Assembly: GCA_900319505.1 (NCBI GenBank)
Contig: ONOV01000157.1
Location: forward strand, 1 to 22,742
Length of the DNA stretch: 22,742 nt
Source: an uncultured Erysipelotrichaceae bacterium
GTDB taxonomy: Bacteria; Bacillota_I; Bacilli_A; Erysipelotrichales; Erysipelotrichaceae
Reading direction: 5' to 3'
Shown here: piece after piece, positions 7,246 to 15,589 of the stretch
Layout of the letters: every line of letters begins with the position of its first letter
How positions within the stretch are numbered: the stretch's first letter is position 1
Program-made: the position numbers and the translations under genes
Notes under the pieces: model-generated
The model's database searches: none
Told to the model about the DNA's origin: nothing
What the model saw: the letters and a program-made list of their open reading frames with translations, nothing else

Positions 7246-7841
7246 CTTCCCCTTGCCTTTCTGCGCAGTGTACCGACCATCTGATTCACCTTCTGGTCGA
7301 GCTCCTTCAAAGTACCGTCATTATGAATGACAATATCCGCTTTTGCGGTCTGTTCCTCTTTATTGATCTGGGCATGATAGCGTGCCTCAGCTTCTTCTTC
7401 TGTATAGCTGCGATCCCGCATCATCCGCTCTACCGCCGTCTTTTCTGAGCATGTGACGACGATGATCGTATCAAAGTAATCTTCCAGCCCTGCTTCAAAT
7501 AACAGCGGTACTTCCGCAAAGACAAACGGCATATCCTGATGACTTTCAAAGAAATGATTCATGCCTTCTATAACATACGGATGCACAATGGCATTAAGCA
7601 TCTTTCTTTTTTCTTCATCATGAAAGACCAGTGCCGCCAGTTTTGCGGCATCGATATCGCCATGTTCATCTGCCGTACCGGGGAAGACCTCTTTGATCTT
7701 CTCACAGGCCGGATGGCCATTATGTCTTGTAATGCGGGCATAGGAATCACAGTTGAATACCGGAAAGCCCCTTCTTTTCAGCAGTAAGGCAAATGATGTC
7801 TTGCCGGACGCAATTGTACCGGCAATTCCTATTTTCTGCAT
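7239..7841 (-). CDS. coaE: dephospho-CoA kinase
   Basis: Catalyses the last step of coenzyme A synthesis, ATP-dependent 3'-phosphorylation of dephospho-CoA. The length of 200 aa is typical. A P-loop is present (GTIASGKTS, residues 8-16), with an Ala where many CoaE proteins have Gly. The FNCDSYAR segment carries the conserved Asp. Lid-type residues (IVHPYV, FAEVPLLFEAGL, MMRDRS) follow in the normal order. A strong AAGGAGG precedes the ATG, 10 bases after the mutM stop. The 3' end overlaps dnaB, so the two are translationally coupled. Its location between mutM and dnaB is the standard Firmicutes arrangement. Confidence 0.95.
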   Translation of the reverse strand: MQKIGIAGTIASGKTSFALLLKRRGFPVFNCDSYARITRHNGHPACEKIKEVFPGTADEHGDIDAAKLAALVFHDEEKRKMLNAIVHPYVIEGMNHFFESHQDMPFVFAEVPLLFEAGLEDYFDTIIVVTCSEKTAVERMMRDRSYTEEEAEARYHAQINKEEQTAKADIVIHNDGTLKELDQKVNQMVGTLRRKARGRC

Positions 7842-7851
7842 GGTTACCTCC

Positions 7852-8658
7852 TTATTTCTGACAATGGGGACAGTAGTAGCTGGAGCGTCCGCCGATTGTC
7901 TTCACGTGTATTTCTGAACCGCAGCGGGCACAGACTTTCCGGCTGTGCACCGTGCACGCCGACTGATAGGTGCCTTCGACCCCAAGCGAAGAAGTATAAG
8001 TACGGATGGTTGTCCCGCCGGCTTTGATAGCAGCCTGCAGGATACGCTTGGTCTCAGATGCGATATGTTCTTCATCTTTGCGCGTGATTCTGCGGCAGGA
8101 CCTGCCCGGCCGCAGGCCGCAGGCGGCCAGTATCTCATCCGCATAGATGTTTCCGATGCCGGCGGTAAAGCGCTGATCCAGCAGAAGACTCTTCAGCGGT
8201 TCTGATCTGCCTGAACGGTAGACATGAATATAATCCGCATTGAAAGCATCACTCAAAGGCTCCGGCCCAAGATCCTTGAAATGGCTGAAGTCATAATCCA
8301 GAGGAAACAGCTTCATACGCCCGAACTTGCGCGTATCCTGGTATCTTAACTGACGGTGATCTTTGAGCTGAAAGATCACATGCATATGGCGGCTGAGAGC
8401 ATCATCATCTTTCTGCAGATAGAATCTGCCTTCCATTCTAAGATGCGCCACCAGCGTTACATGATCCATCCGGAAGATCAGATACTTGCCCCGCCTTTCA
8501 AACCGGCGGAAATGTTCATGTGCCAGTGTTCTTTCAAACGTGTCCACATCATCCTCAATCATCCTGGGATAGCGCACATGTACGGCAAGGATCTCTTCAT
8601 CTCTGATCTGCTTTTCCAGCGTTCTGACAACCGTCTCTACTTCAGGCAGCTCCGGCAT
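7852..8658 (-). CDS. mutM: formamidopyrimidine-DNA glycosylase (Fpg/MutM)
   Basis: Removes 8-oxoguanine and other oxidised purines and nicks the DNA by beta,delta-elimination. The frame extends to 8694, but MPELPEVE at 8658 must be the true N-terminus because Pro2 is the catalytic nucleophile after Met removal. Glu3 and Glu6 are present, as is a Lys in RRGKYLIF (position 58). The wedge region HLRMEG and RKFG follow, with the helix-two-turn-helix at FTAGIGNIYADE. A C-terminal zinc finger has the spacing C-x2-C-x16-C-x2-C (CARC and CPHC). The protein is 268 aa, a normal length. The start codon shares one base with the polA stop (TAATG). Confidence 0.97.
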   Translation of the reverse strand: MPELPEVETVVRTLEKQIRDEEILAVHVRYPRMIEDDVDTFERTLAHEHFRRFERRGKYLIFRMDHVTLVAHLRMEGRFYLQKDDDALSRHMHVIFQLKDHRQLRYQDTRKFGRMKLFPLDYDFSHFKDLGPEPLSDAFNADYIHVYRSGRSEPLKSLLLDQRFTAGIGNIYADEILAACGLRPGRSCRRITRKDEEHIASETKRILQAAIKAGGTTIRTYTSSLGVEGTYQSACTVHSRKVCARCGSEIHVKTIGGRSSYYCPHCQK

Positions 8659-11246
8659 TACTTGGCCTCGTACCAGTCCTTTCCGACTGCGCATTCTGCG
8701 GTTAAAGGCACATTCAGCTTCATGGCATTCACCATGCCGTCATTGATCAGCTGTTTCATCAGCTCAATCTCATCCTCAGGCACATTGAAGATCAGTTCAT
8801 CATGAACCTGCAGGATCATCCGGCTCTTCACGCCCTTTTCCTTCATCATCCGCTCCACATCGATCATGGCTTTCTTGATGAGATCGGCAGCGCTGCCCTG
8901 GATCGGGGCATTCATCGCTGCCCGCCGACCGAATTCACGTACCGCTCTGTTCTTATCATGAATCTCCGGAATTTCACGGCGGCGGTTCATCAATGTTGTC
9001 ACATAGCCCTTCTTTTCACAATCGGCTACAACTTCATCCATGTATGTACGGATACGGGGATAATGCTTATAGTACGTTTCAATAAAATCGCGTGCTTCAG
9101 TAACACTTGTGCCGAGCTGTTCGGCCAGGCCATAGTCGGAAATACCATAGACAATACCGAAATTGACGGTCTTAGCCTGACGGCGCATGAGCGGGGTGAC
9201 CGCATCTTTGTCAACGCCGAATACATCCATGGCTGTTTTGGTATGAATATCGATGCCGTCATTGAAAGCCTGAATCAGTGACTTCTCATCAGCCATATGC
9301 GCCAGCATGCGCAGCTCGATCTGATGATAGTCACAGGAAATCAGCACACAGCCTTCATCCGGCAGGAATGCCTTTCTGATTTCCCGGCCGGCTTCATCCC
9401 TGACACTGATGTTCTGCAGGTTGGGATCAGATGAAGAAAGTCTGCCGGTTGAAGTTGCTGCCTGGTTGAAGACGGTATGAATGCGTCCATCCGGATGGAT
9501 ATACTTCTTGAGTCCTTCCGCATAAGTGCTGTACAGTTTGGACAGCTTGCGATAGCTCAGAATATGTTCAATGATCGGGTGGGCGCCTTTGAGTTTGGCT
9601 AAGACATCCGCTGAAGTGGAACGCTTCTTCCCGCCGTAAAGGCCGAGATCATCATACAGAACCGATGCCAGCTGACGGGGTGAATTCAGATTGAATTCCT
9701 TTCCTGCTTCGGCATAGATTTCTTTCTGCAGCGTATCGATCTCATCTGCTGTTTTAGAGGCAATTTCATTGAGAATGCCTTCATCCACACGGATGCCGGT
9801 CTCTTCCATTTCCCCTAGAATATCTTCCAGCGGCATTTCAATCTCATGGTACAGAGCTTCCATCTCATACTGTTTCAATAATGGCGCACATGCTTCATCA
9901 ATCATCCGTGCCGCATTAGCATAAGCCCCGCCGTATTCAGCCTGTTTCTCTCTTTCCACGATCAGTACCGGCTTGTTTTTACGACCGTATACATCTTCAT
10001 ATTTCAAAGAAAGATCAGACGCATATGTCTCATAGATCTTATCGGGACTGGTCAGATTGGAATTCACAAGATTGGCCATGATCATGACATCATCTGAAAA
10101 AGCGCTTTCAATGCCGCAGCGCTTCAGAATGTGCTTCATGCGCTTTGTATCAAAGCCGCAGCACTTTCCTTCCTTCAGTACCTGCAGGAAGGAAGCGTCC
10201 TTTTTCACATCATCAATTGTTTCATAGTATGTGCCATGATCATCGGATATGGCAATGCCGTTGGCAGCGGCATCCATGAAGTGTTCTCCATCTTCATCCA
10301 GAAAGACATAGACCCTGCCGGACAAGGAAGGCATGGTGCTGACATATTCTGTCTTTTTCTTTTCAGCTCCGGCAGCACTGCTGTTCAGCCGTTCCCGATA
10401 CCTTCCAGCTAATGCCTTCATTTCAAGAGTATCAAGGAAATGAACCAGAGAAGCATAATCCGGGCTGAACATGCAGTCTTCAATCTTCACATCAATATCT
10501 ACATCTCTTCTGATGGTCGCAAGCTTCTTGGACAGCAGCGCCATGTCCTTCCCTTCTCTGACCTTTCTGCCAAGGGCACCCTTGATCTCATCCCCATGGG
10601 CCACAACTTCTTCCACACTTCCATACTGACTCAGCAGCTTGACAGCCGTCTTTTCACCAACCCCGGGAATACCGGGAATATTATCGGACTTATCTCCCAT
10701 GAGCCCCTTGAGATCAATAACCTGAAGCGGTGTCACACCCATTGCTTCCTGAATTCTTTCCGGCGTCATGATCTCCATTTCACTCATGCCCTTCTTCATC
10801 AGAAGAACTGATGTTGTATCATCCACAAGCTGCAGGTAATCATGATCACTGGTAAAGATCACAGTATTGAAATCCGGATACTTCCTGCTCATCGTACCGA
10901 TCAGATCATCCGCTTCAATATCACTCATCTCACTCCAGCTGATGTGGTAGGCACTCAGAAGATCACGGGTCAGTTGAAACTGCGGCACCAGATCATCCGG
11001 CGCCGGCTTGCGGTTTCCTTTATAGTCCGCATACAGATCATGACGGAAGGTATGCTTGCCTGCATCAAAAGCAACATATACCGCATCCGGCTGTTCACTG
11101 TCCAATGCCTTCTGCAGCATGCTTAAAAAGCCGAATACGGCATTGGTCGGCACCCCGGAAGAGGTACGCATTATGGTTCCGTATACCGTGGCGTAATAGG
11201 CACGGAATAACATGGAATTGCCATCCACCAGCATCAGTTTCTTCAT
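8658..11246 (-). CDS. polA: DNA polymerase I
   Basis: Repairs DNA and removes Okazaki primers. From the ATG at 11246 (AGGAG about 9 bases upstream) it is 862 aa, close to Bacillus PolA. The 5'-nuclease domain is intact (LVDGNSMLFRAYY, DIEADDLIG, GDKSDNIPGIPGVGEKTA; about residues 1-290). The middle 3'-5' exonuclease domain (about 300-460) has lost a clear D-x-E and Y-x3-D set, as in Bst polymerase, so proofreading is probably absent. Polymerase motif A reads DYHQIELR (639-646) in place of the usual DYSQIELR. Motif B (RRQAKTVNFGIVYG) and motif C (QVHDEL) are normal. The gene starts 4 bases after the ZnuA-like lipoprotein gene and shares one base with mutM. Confidence 0.97.
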   Translation of the reverse strand: MKKLMLVDGNSMLFRAYYATVYGTIMRTSSGVPTNAVFGFLSMLQKALDSEQPDAVYVAFDAGKHTFRHDLYADYKGNRKPAPDDLVPQFQLTRDLLSAYHISWSEMSDIEADDLIGTMSRKYPDFNTVIFTSDHDYLQLVDDTTSVLLMKKGMSEMEIMTPERIQEAMGVTPLQVIDLKGLMGDKSDNIPGIPGVGEKTAVKLLSQYGSVEEVVAHGDEIKGALGRKVREGKDMALLSKKLATIRRDVDIDVKIEDCMFSPDYASLVHFLDTLEMKALAGRYRERLNSSAAGAEKKKTEYVSTMPSLSGRVYVFLDEDGEHFMDAAANGIAISDDHGTYYETIDDVKKDASFLQVLKEGKCCGFDTKRMKHILKRCGIESAFSDDVMIMANLVNSNLTSPDKIYETYASDLSLKYEDVYGRKNKPVLIVEREKQAEYGGAYANAARMIDEACAPLLKQYEMEALYHEIEMPLEDILGEMEETGIRVDEGILNEIASKTADEIDTLQKEIYAEAGKEFNLNSPRQLASVLYDDLGLYGGKKRSTSADVLAKLKGAHPIIEHILSYRKLSKLYSTYAEGLKKYIHPDGRIHTVFNQAATSTGRLSSSDPNLQNISVRDEAGREIRKAFLPDEGCVLISCDYHQIELRMLAHMADEKSLIQAFNDGIDIHTKTAMDVFGVDKDAVTPLMRRQAKTVNFGIVYGISDYGLAEQLGTSVTEARDFIETYYKHYPRIRTYMDEVVADCEKKGYVTTLMNRRREIPEIHDKNRAVREFGRRAAMNAPIQGSAADLIKKAMIDVERMMKEKGVKSRMILQVHDELIFNVPEDEIELMKQLINDGMVNAMKLNVPLTAECAVGKDWYEAK

Positions 11247-11250
11247 ATCA

Positions 11251-12225
11251 TCACTCCTCAATGTCATCCGGTTCTACTGTTTCAAGAACCAGAAGATTTT
11301 CTTTCATCACGGAAAGGTAATCCTTTCCATCCTGCATCTGGGTTGTGCTCAGAGAAGAAAGATTGGAAAGCTCAATCCGGGTCAGTCCCATCTGTTCTTC
11401 CAATGTACTGAATACAGCCTTCATCGCATCACTCATATTGAGCTCATACACGATGTACTTTACATCATCTGATGCAAGACGCTCTTTGACTGCCGCAAGC
11501 TGTGCAGCATCAGGCAGTACGCCATAGCGCGACAATACCACCGGATACACTTCAAAGCCATAGGCATTCTGCCAGATCCCGAAACCGGAGGACATCGTGG
11601 CAAACTTCAGCGTCTTCCCTTCCTTTTTCAGATCGGATGCCATCGTCTGATACTGTCCGTCCAGTTCAATCAGCTCATTGGCCAGGGTATCCATATTGCT
11701 CTGGTAGTAGTCCGCATCCTCCGGATACTTTTCCTTAAGCCAGGCACAGATACTGCGGCCCATTGATAACATGGAAATGGGATCCAGCCATACACTCTGT
11801 TCCTTCTCACAGACATCGACATTTCCAAAACAGTCATCCTGATAATAAGGACTTTCCGTTCCATCAGAGTGATACCTGGCAAAATCATAGATCGCGGTTT
11901 CCCCGCTGAGATCCAGCTTTTCCTTTGCGTACTTCTGCACATCTTCTTCATGTACGCTTAGATATGGCTCCAGATCTCCCATATGAATGAAGACCGCACT
12001 TCCCGACAGGACCGTTTTGAAATCATCCACAGCCTGTGCATTCTGCACCATGGTATCGCTCTGCACCGATACGGCATGTATCGTACTGCCGCCGATCCGG
12101 TTCAGCAGATAGCCGATCGGATACACCGTATAGGCAATGGTGCGTGAAGTGCCGCTGCAGCCGCAGGATAAGACAAGGGCAGAACAGAGAAGCCCCTGCA
12201 GCAATGTTTTCATGATTCTATGCAT
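11251..12225 (-). CDS. ZnuA/TroA-like substrate-binding lipoprotein lacking the usual metal ligands
   Basis: The 324-aa protein has an N-terminal membrane anchor and a lipobox (VLSC, Cys21). It is therefore an exported lipoprotein, most similar in layout to cluster A-I metal-binding proteins (ZnuA, TroA, AdcA). Family landmarks are visible: YPIGYLLNRIGG, a GDLEPYL segment, VWLDP, and a YGFEV segment after a GFG. By hand alignment, however, every usual ligand is replaced. The His of DPH is Met59, the His of PHxWLDP is Ser144, the His of SHDAFGY is Ser212, and the C-terminal acidic ligand is Ser287. GGGAGG six bases upstream fixes the start at 12225; the frame itself reaches 12261. It sits between radC and polA with 40- and 4-base gaps. 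No permease is nearby. Its ligand and role are unknown. Confidence 0.85.
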   Translation of the reverse strand: MHRIMKTLLQGLLCSALVLSCGCSGTSRTIAYTVYPIGYLLNRIGGSTIHAVSVQSDTMVQNAQAVDDFKTVLSGSAVFIHMGDLEPYLSVHEEDVQKYAKEKLDLSGETAIYDFARYHSDGTESPYYQDDCFGNVDVCEKEQSVWLDPISMLSMGRSICAWLKEKYPEDADYYQSNMDTLANELIELDGQYQTMASDLKKEGKTLKFATMSSGFGIWQNAYGFEVYPVVLSRYGVLPDAAQLAAVKERLASDDVKYIVYELNMSDAMKAVFSTLEEQMGLTRIELSNLSSLSTTQMQDGKDYLSVMKENLLVLETVEPDDIEE

Positions 12226-12265
12226 GCACTGCCTCCCTTCCTGTCCCTGATCAACGTTCATTCTA

Positions 12266-12964
12266 TCATTTCACAGGCTTCTGCGCCATCGGCAGAATTC
12301 CCTCCTGCCTGAAGGACAGATACTGTTTCCGTGATACGATCAGATGATCCATCACTTCAATATCGAAATAAGTGCCGAGTCTGATGATTTCTGCGGTTGC
12401 CGTCAGATCATCGCTGCTGGGCGTGACTTCACCATCCGGATGATTATGGACAAGCACCAGAGATGTACAGTTGGACAGCAGGGCCTGCTTGAATACCTCC
12501 CGGGGATAGATGCAGGACATGTTCAGTGTTCCTTTGAAAAGGACTTCATAACTGATGATCCTGTGCTGCACATCCAGATACACCACCAGAAACTCCTCCT
12601 GCATGCTTAACCCGATTTCCTTTTTCAGCCATTCCACTAATACTTCAGGCTCCGTCACAAGATCACGATGTCTTGTTTCTTCCAAAGCAATGCGGCGATT
12701 CAGTTCAAAGGCAGCCGTAATCTGCAATGCCTTGACCTCGCCAATACCTTTGATCTGGGTCAGTTCCTTCATACTCATTGACGCAAGACGGCCGACACCG
12801 CCTGCTTTGCGCAGCAGTTCATCAGCAGTCTCAATGGCATTTGTACCTTTCCGGCCGGTTCTTAACAGAACCGACAGAAGTTCGGCTGAGCTGAGTGAGC
12901 GGATGCCGTACAGCTTTGCTTTTTCTCTTGGCTGTTCGCATACCGGCATTTCTTTAACTGTCAT
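12266..12964 (-). CDS. radC: RadC family (JAB/MPN domain) protein
   Basis: The 232-aa protein has an N-terminal UPF0758 region (EKAKLYGIRSLSSAELLSVLLRTG), a helix-hairpin-helix (ELTQIKGIGEVKALQI, about 67-82) and a C-terminal JAB metalloprotease-like domain. The metal motif H-x-H-x7-S-x2-D is intact at His173, His175, Ser183 and Asp186. The old assignment to DNA repair is doubtful and the true activity is not established; isopeptidase-like chemistry is inferred from the fold. The ribosome site is AGAGGTAA, about 7 bases upstream. It appears to be the first gene of the replication-repair transcript, lying just beyond the PTS terminator. I see no clear promoter in the short gap (12965-13020). 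Confidence 0.93.
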   Translation of the reverse strand: MTVKEMPVCEQPREKAKLYGIRSLSSAELLSVLLRTGRKGTNAIETADELLRKAGGVGRLASMSMKELTQIKGIGEVKALQITAAFELNRRIALEETRHRDLVTEPEVLVEWLKKEIGLSMQEEFLVVYLDVQHRIISYEVLFKGTLNMSCIYPREVFKQALLSNCTSLVLVHNHPDGEVTPSSDDLTATAEIIRLGTYFDIEVMDHLIVSRKQYLSFRQEGILPMAQKPVK

Positions 12965-13020
12965 TTTCGTTTACCTCTCTACCAGATACATTCGCCGATA
13001 AATAAAAAGATCCACAATCC

Positions 13021-13057
13021 AGAAAAGAAAAAACACAGATCTTTGCAAAGATCTGTG
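13021..13057 (-). terminator. rho-independent terminator of the PTS operon
   Basis: A perfect 24-base palindrome (arms CACAGATCTTTG and CAAAGATCTGTG, 13034-13057) is followed on the minus strand by TTTTTTCTTTTCT. It ends the PTS transcript 9 bases after the IID stop. Confidence 0.92.
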
Positions 13058-13065
13058 CCTCAGAC

Positions 13066-13884
13066 CTACAGAAGTGAAAGGAAACCGAACACAAGCGCAA
13101 TCAATACCAGCAGCCATACACATCTGCCAAGCGTCCAGTTCTTCCGTGTCAATAGATGATACAGCAATAGCGTTACGCCAAGTCCAAGTACTGCAAAGGC
13201 AGGACTTGCATTGCCGGAGAGAAGACTGTTGGTACTCAGGGCAGAATTGCCGGTAAACCAGTAATGTACGCCACTTACCCCGATCAAGGCACCAATGGTA
13301 AATACGCCCCAGATCGTGCATGCTTTCTTGAGACGATCCTCATCCCTTGCAATTTTTTCAAAGATACGTGCGCCCTGACGATAGCCGACATTGATCAGCA
13401 CAAAACGCAGAATGACTGTCAATACCAGCAGAACAGCACCATAGATTACCGGCGCCAGATAATTGTTGCCGGATATCATGGCATTCAGCACCGTTAACAG
13501 CCAGGGGAATACAAAGCCGAACACAGCTGTCTTTTCCAATGAATGCAGGGCCAGGCCAAGTGAAGTACGGACCGAACGGATTTCCGCCGGATCACATTTC
13601 TGTGCCTCCATGGCCAGGGAAACACCCATCACAAGCGTACAGAACAGATGTGATGTCTCATTGTATTCCAGGTTCTGGCCAAGGCTGGTGGAAAGATCCT
13701 GTTCATCCGTATGAATCCTGGCAAGTGCCGGGGCAATGGCCCATGTCCACCCGATGGATGTACCGGTTTCACTGTTCTTTGACCCGTGCATGAAGAAGGA
13801 ACGCAGAGCAGTTCTGCGCAGCGTTTTACGATCGAGCGGATACGCTTCCTTGCGGTCCTGATAAGGAGTTGTTCCTACCACCAT
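13066..13884 (-). CDS. PTS mannose/fructose/sorbose family, IID component
   Basis: Membrane subunit that works with IIC to move a sugar during phosphorylation. It is 272 aa. The typical IID N-terminal half is cytosolic-side and helical (LRRTALRSFFMHGS, GWTWAIAPAL, FCTLVMGVSLAMEAQ and KTSLGLALHSL-like segments). It is followed by several membrane segments (FVFPWLLTVLNAMI, YGAVLLVLTVILRFVLI, AVLGLGVTLLLYHLL, CVWLLVLIALVFGFL). The ATG overlaps the end of the IIC gene by 10 bases, with AGGAAG about 9 bases upstream. It is the last gene of the IIA-IIB-IIC-IID operon. The substrate cannot be told from the sequence; relatives carry mannose, N-acetylgalactosamine, sorbose or other hexoses. Confidence 0.93.
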   Translation of the reverse strand: MVVGTTPYQDRKEAYPLDRKTLRRTALRSFFMHGSKNSETGTSIGWTWAIAPALARIHTDEQDLSTSLGQNLEYNETSHLFCTLVMGVSLAMEAQKCDPAEIRSVRTSLGLALHSLEKTAVFGFVFPWLLTVLNAMISGNNYLAPVIYGAVLLVLTVILRFVLINVGYRQGARIFEKIARDEDRLKKACTIWGVFTIGALIGVSGVHYWFTGNSALSTNSLLSGNASPAFAVLGLGVTLLLYHLLTRKNWTLGRCVWLLVLIALVFGFLSLL

Positions 13885-14645
13885 TTCTCTGCACTTCCTT
13901 TCTTTGTGACAGTACTGGATGAAGATGCCGTACGATCATTCTTTGTCACTTCTCTATGATGGAAATCATAGAAAGCAAAGCCGAACCCGATGGCACTGCA
14001 GGCAAGCAGTGTCCAGCTGTTGTGCGCCCCGGCCAGAAGCGCTGTGGAAAAGCCGGCAAACAATGCGCCATAATGGTTCTGCAGTGAAAGATTGCGCAAT
14101 ACAACCGACAGACCAAGAAACGGCAATAGACCCGCAAATACATCCACCGCTGTCAGGATGCCTGTACAGCCGGAATAGAAATTGGTAATCAGACTGCTCA
14201 TCCCCTTGGCATGTGTATAGGCAAATGCGCCAAGGCATACAGCCAGCACGCCTCTTATCAGAAGCGGAATGAAATTGGCTGCGCCAAGGGAGCGGATGTT
14301 TCTTTTTTCCGCGGCATTTCTGGCCATCGGAACAAAAAGACTCATCAGCGCTTCAAAGCCAAATGCCGCAACCGAAGTCAAAGCCAGCAGGGTCACAGAA
14401 ACACTGTTATCTCCTCCGCCTTTGATCACCGCCGGTAAAAGACATGCCGCAAATACACCCATGCCGGCTTCATCATCCATCATCAGACTGACGACTTCAC
14501 ACATCGAACCATAATAGAGTCCTGTAGCAGGATCCCCCAGCACAAGACCGAGCAGTGTACAGGAAACAAGCGGGGCATGCAGGAATCTGCTTCCCAGTCC
14601 CCCGTCCACTGCAATCAGAAATACCAGTAGACAAAAAGCTGTCAT
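13875..14645 (-). CDS. PTS mannose/fructose/sorbose family, IIC component
   Basis: A 256-aa polytopic membrane subunit forming the sugar channel with IID. The family's N-terminal pattern is clear: FCLLVFLIAVDGGLG, then a LGDPATGLYYG segment that matches the conserved LGD-x2-x-G motif of sorbose-type IIC. Several further hydrophobic helices follow (LALTSVAAFGFEALM, IPLLIRGVLAVCLGAFAY, FAGLLPFLGLSVVL, LLACSAIGFGFAF). It ends in a Ser/Thr/Lys-rich cytosolic tail, longer than needed for the core domain. It starts 9 bases after IIB, and its stop lies inside the IID start region. Confidence 0.93.
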   Translation of the reverse strand: MTAFCLLVFLIAVDGGLGSRFLHAPLVSCTLLGLVLGDPATGLYYGSMCEVVSLMMDDEAGMGVFAACLLPAVIKGGGDNSVSVTLLALTSVAAFGFEALMSLFVPMARNAAEKRNIRSLGAANFIPLLIRGVLAVCLGAFAYTHAKGMSSLITNFYSGCTGILTAVDVFAGLLPFLGLSVVLRNLSLQNHYGALFAGFSTALLAGAHNSWTLLACSAIGFGFAFYDFHHREVTKNDRTASSSSTVTKKGSAEKWW

Positions 14646-14654
14646 AAATTCTCC

Positions 14655-15131
14655 TTACTTTAACAGAATTGAATCGTCCTTCTTCTCTTCATAGGGAAGC
14701 GCCTGAATATACAGCACTGTTCCCATCTCCTTGATCTTACGTAACGCATCCCGATCATCTTCACTGACAAATACCTGGGTATCCACCTGCACCGTATTAT
14801 CCTTCTTTTCCATCAGGCCTACATCTGCTTCCGCAATCGGTATGCCGCCTCTGAGCAGCTGCAGCAGTACGGCCGGACTTTTCACTAACAGCAGTGTTCT
14901 TTTCTGACTGTCATCATCCTTCAGCCGGATGATCGCCTCCTCTGGCGACCAGTAATGCGTTTCCACACTGTTGGGTACAGCCATGTCCATCAGCCCCTGT
15001 CTGAAGTTGCTGGCAGCTGTATCCCGATCTGCCACAACAATACTGTCAAGACCGAGATACCCGATCCACTGCGCCGTGATCTGGCCGTGCACGAGTCTTT
15101 CATCGATACGGCAGAGTACAATATCAGCCAT
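14655..15131 (-). CDS. PTS mannose/fructose/sorbose family, IIB component
   Basis: Cytosolic phosphocarrier that passes phosphate from IIA to the incoming sugar. At 158 aa it is the normal IIB length. The active-site segment RIDERLVHGQI places the phosphorylated His at residue 15. The LVKSPAVLLQLLRGG and VQVDTQVFVSEDDRDAL segments match the family's later part. The start codon shares one base with the IIA stop (TAATG), indicating translational coupling. Confidence 0.95.
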   Translation of the reverse strand: MADIVLCRIDERLVHGQITAQWIGYLGLDSIVVADRDTAASNFRQGLMDMAVPNSVETHYWSPEEAIIRLKDDDSQKRTLLLVKSPAVLLQLLRGGIPIAEADVGLMEKKDNTVQVDTQVFVSEDDRDALRKIKEMGTVLYIQALPYEEKKDDSILLK

Positions 15132-15553
15132 TATTCTTCCTCCCTGTTTTCTTCAAAACTTGCAATCTGTTTGCGTCCTTCAGCCAAGGCTGTTTCCACG
15201 AAACTGTTCATATCCCGGATATAACTGCGGGCCATGCTCATCTGCACAAGCATTCCCGTATTTGTCCCGGTAACCACTTCAATATCATATTCCATGACCA
15301 GATCTCCTCTGAGCTCAACCGCTTCCTTGTAAGGAGAAGTACCGGCCATATCCGTAAAGATGACAATGCCTTCCCGGCATTTCGGCCTGAGCAGCGCCAC
15401 CTTTTCCTTCAGTTTCTCAGAAAGATCATCCGTACTGTCTTCCTGCAGAAAATCAACATATTCAAAACATTCCGGCCTGCCTGCAATCAGGGCAATTGCC
15501 GAATAAGTACCGCTGGCATAATGTCCATGCCCGCACAGAATGATACCAATCAT
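15131..15553 (-). CDS. PTS mannose family, IIA component (AgaF-like)
   Basis: Cytosolic protein that takes phosphate from HPr and hands it to IIB. It is a separate 140-aa IIA domain. The active-site His is His9 in CGHGHYASG, and IFTDMAGTSPY is the conserved DxxGGTP-like loop with Ala for the first Gly. The GHGxxASG form resembles the N-acetylgalactosamine-type (AgaF) IIA more than E. coli ManX, but this is only a hint about substrate. AGGAGGAG lies 5 bases before the ATG. It is the first gene of the operon, downstream of a promoter with a candidate cre site. Confidence 0.93.
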   Translation of the reverse strand: MIGIILCGHGHYASGTYSAIALIAGRPECFEYVDFLQEDSTDDLSEKLKEKVALLRPKCREGIVIFTDMAGTSPYKEAVELRGDLVMEYDIEVVTGTNTGMLVQMSMARSYIRDMNSFVETALAEGRKQIASFEENREEE

Positions 15554-15580
15554 AATGCTCCTCCTGAAAATTCTTCATTG

Positions 15581-15586
15581 ATTATA
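15581..15586 (-). promoter_or_regulatory. -10 element (TATAAT) of the PTS operon
   Basis: A perfect TATAAT on the minus strand, 27 bases before the IIA start codon. A weak -35 (TGTAGA, 3 of 6) lies at a 16-base spacing, so activation or an unusual promoter is possible. The predicted leader is about 21 bases. Confidence 0.6.
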
Positions 15587-15589
15587 TCA

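Noticed and set aside
8658..8694. Longer mutM reading frame starting at 8694
   Set aside because: Fpg needs Pro2 as nucleophile, so the start must be at MPELPEVE (8658).
12971..13321. Minus-strand frame running from the IID gene through the terminator toward radC
   Set aside because: It is out of frame with IID, passes through the perfect-stem terminator and has no start signal.
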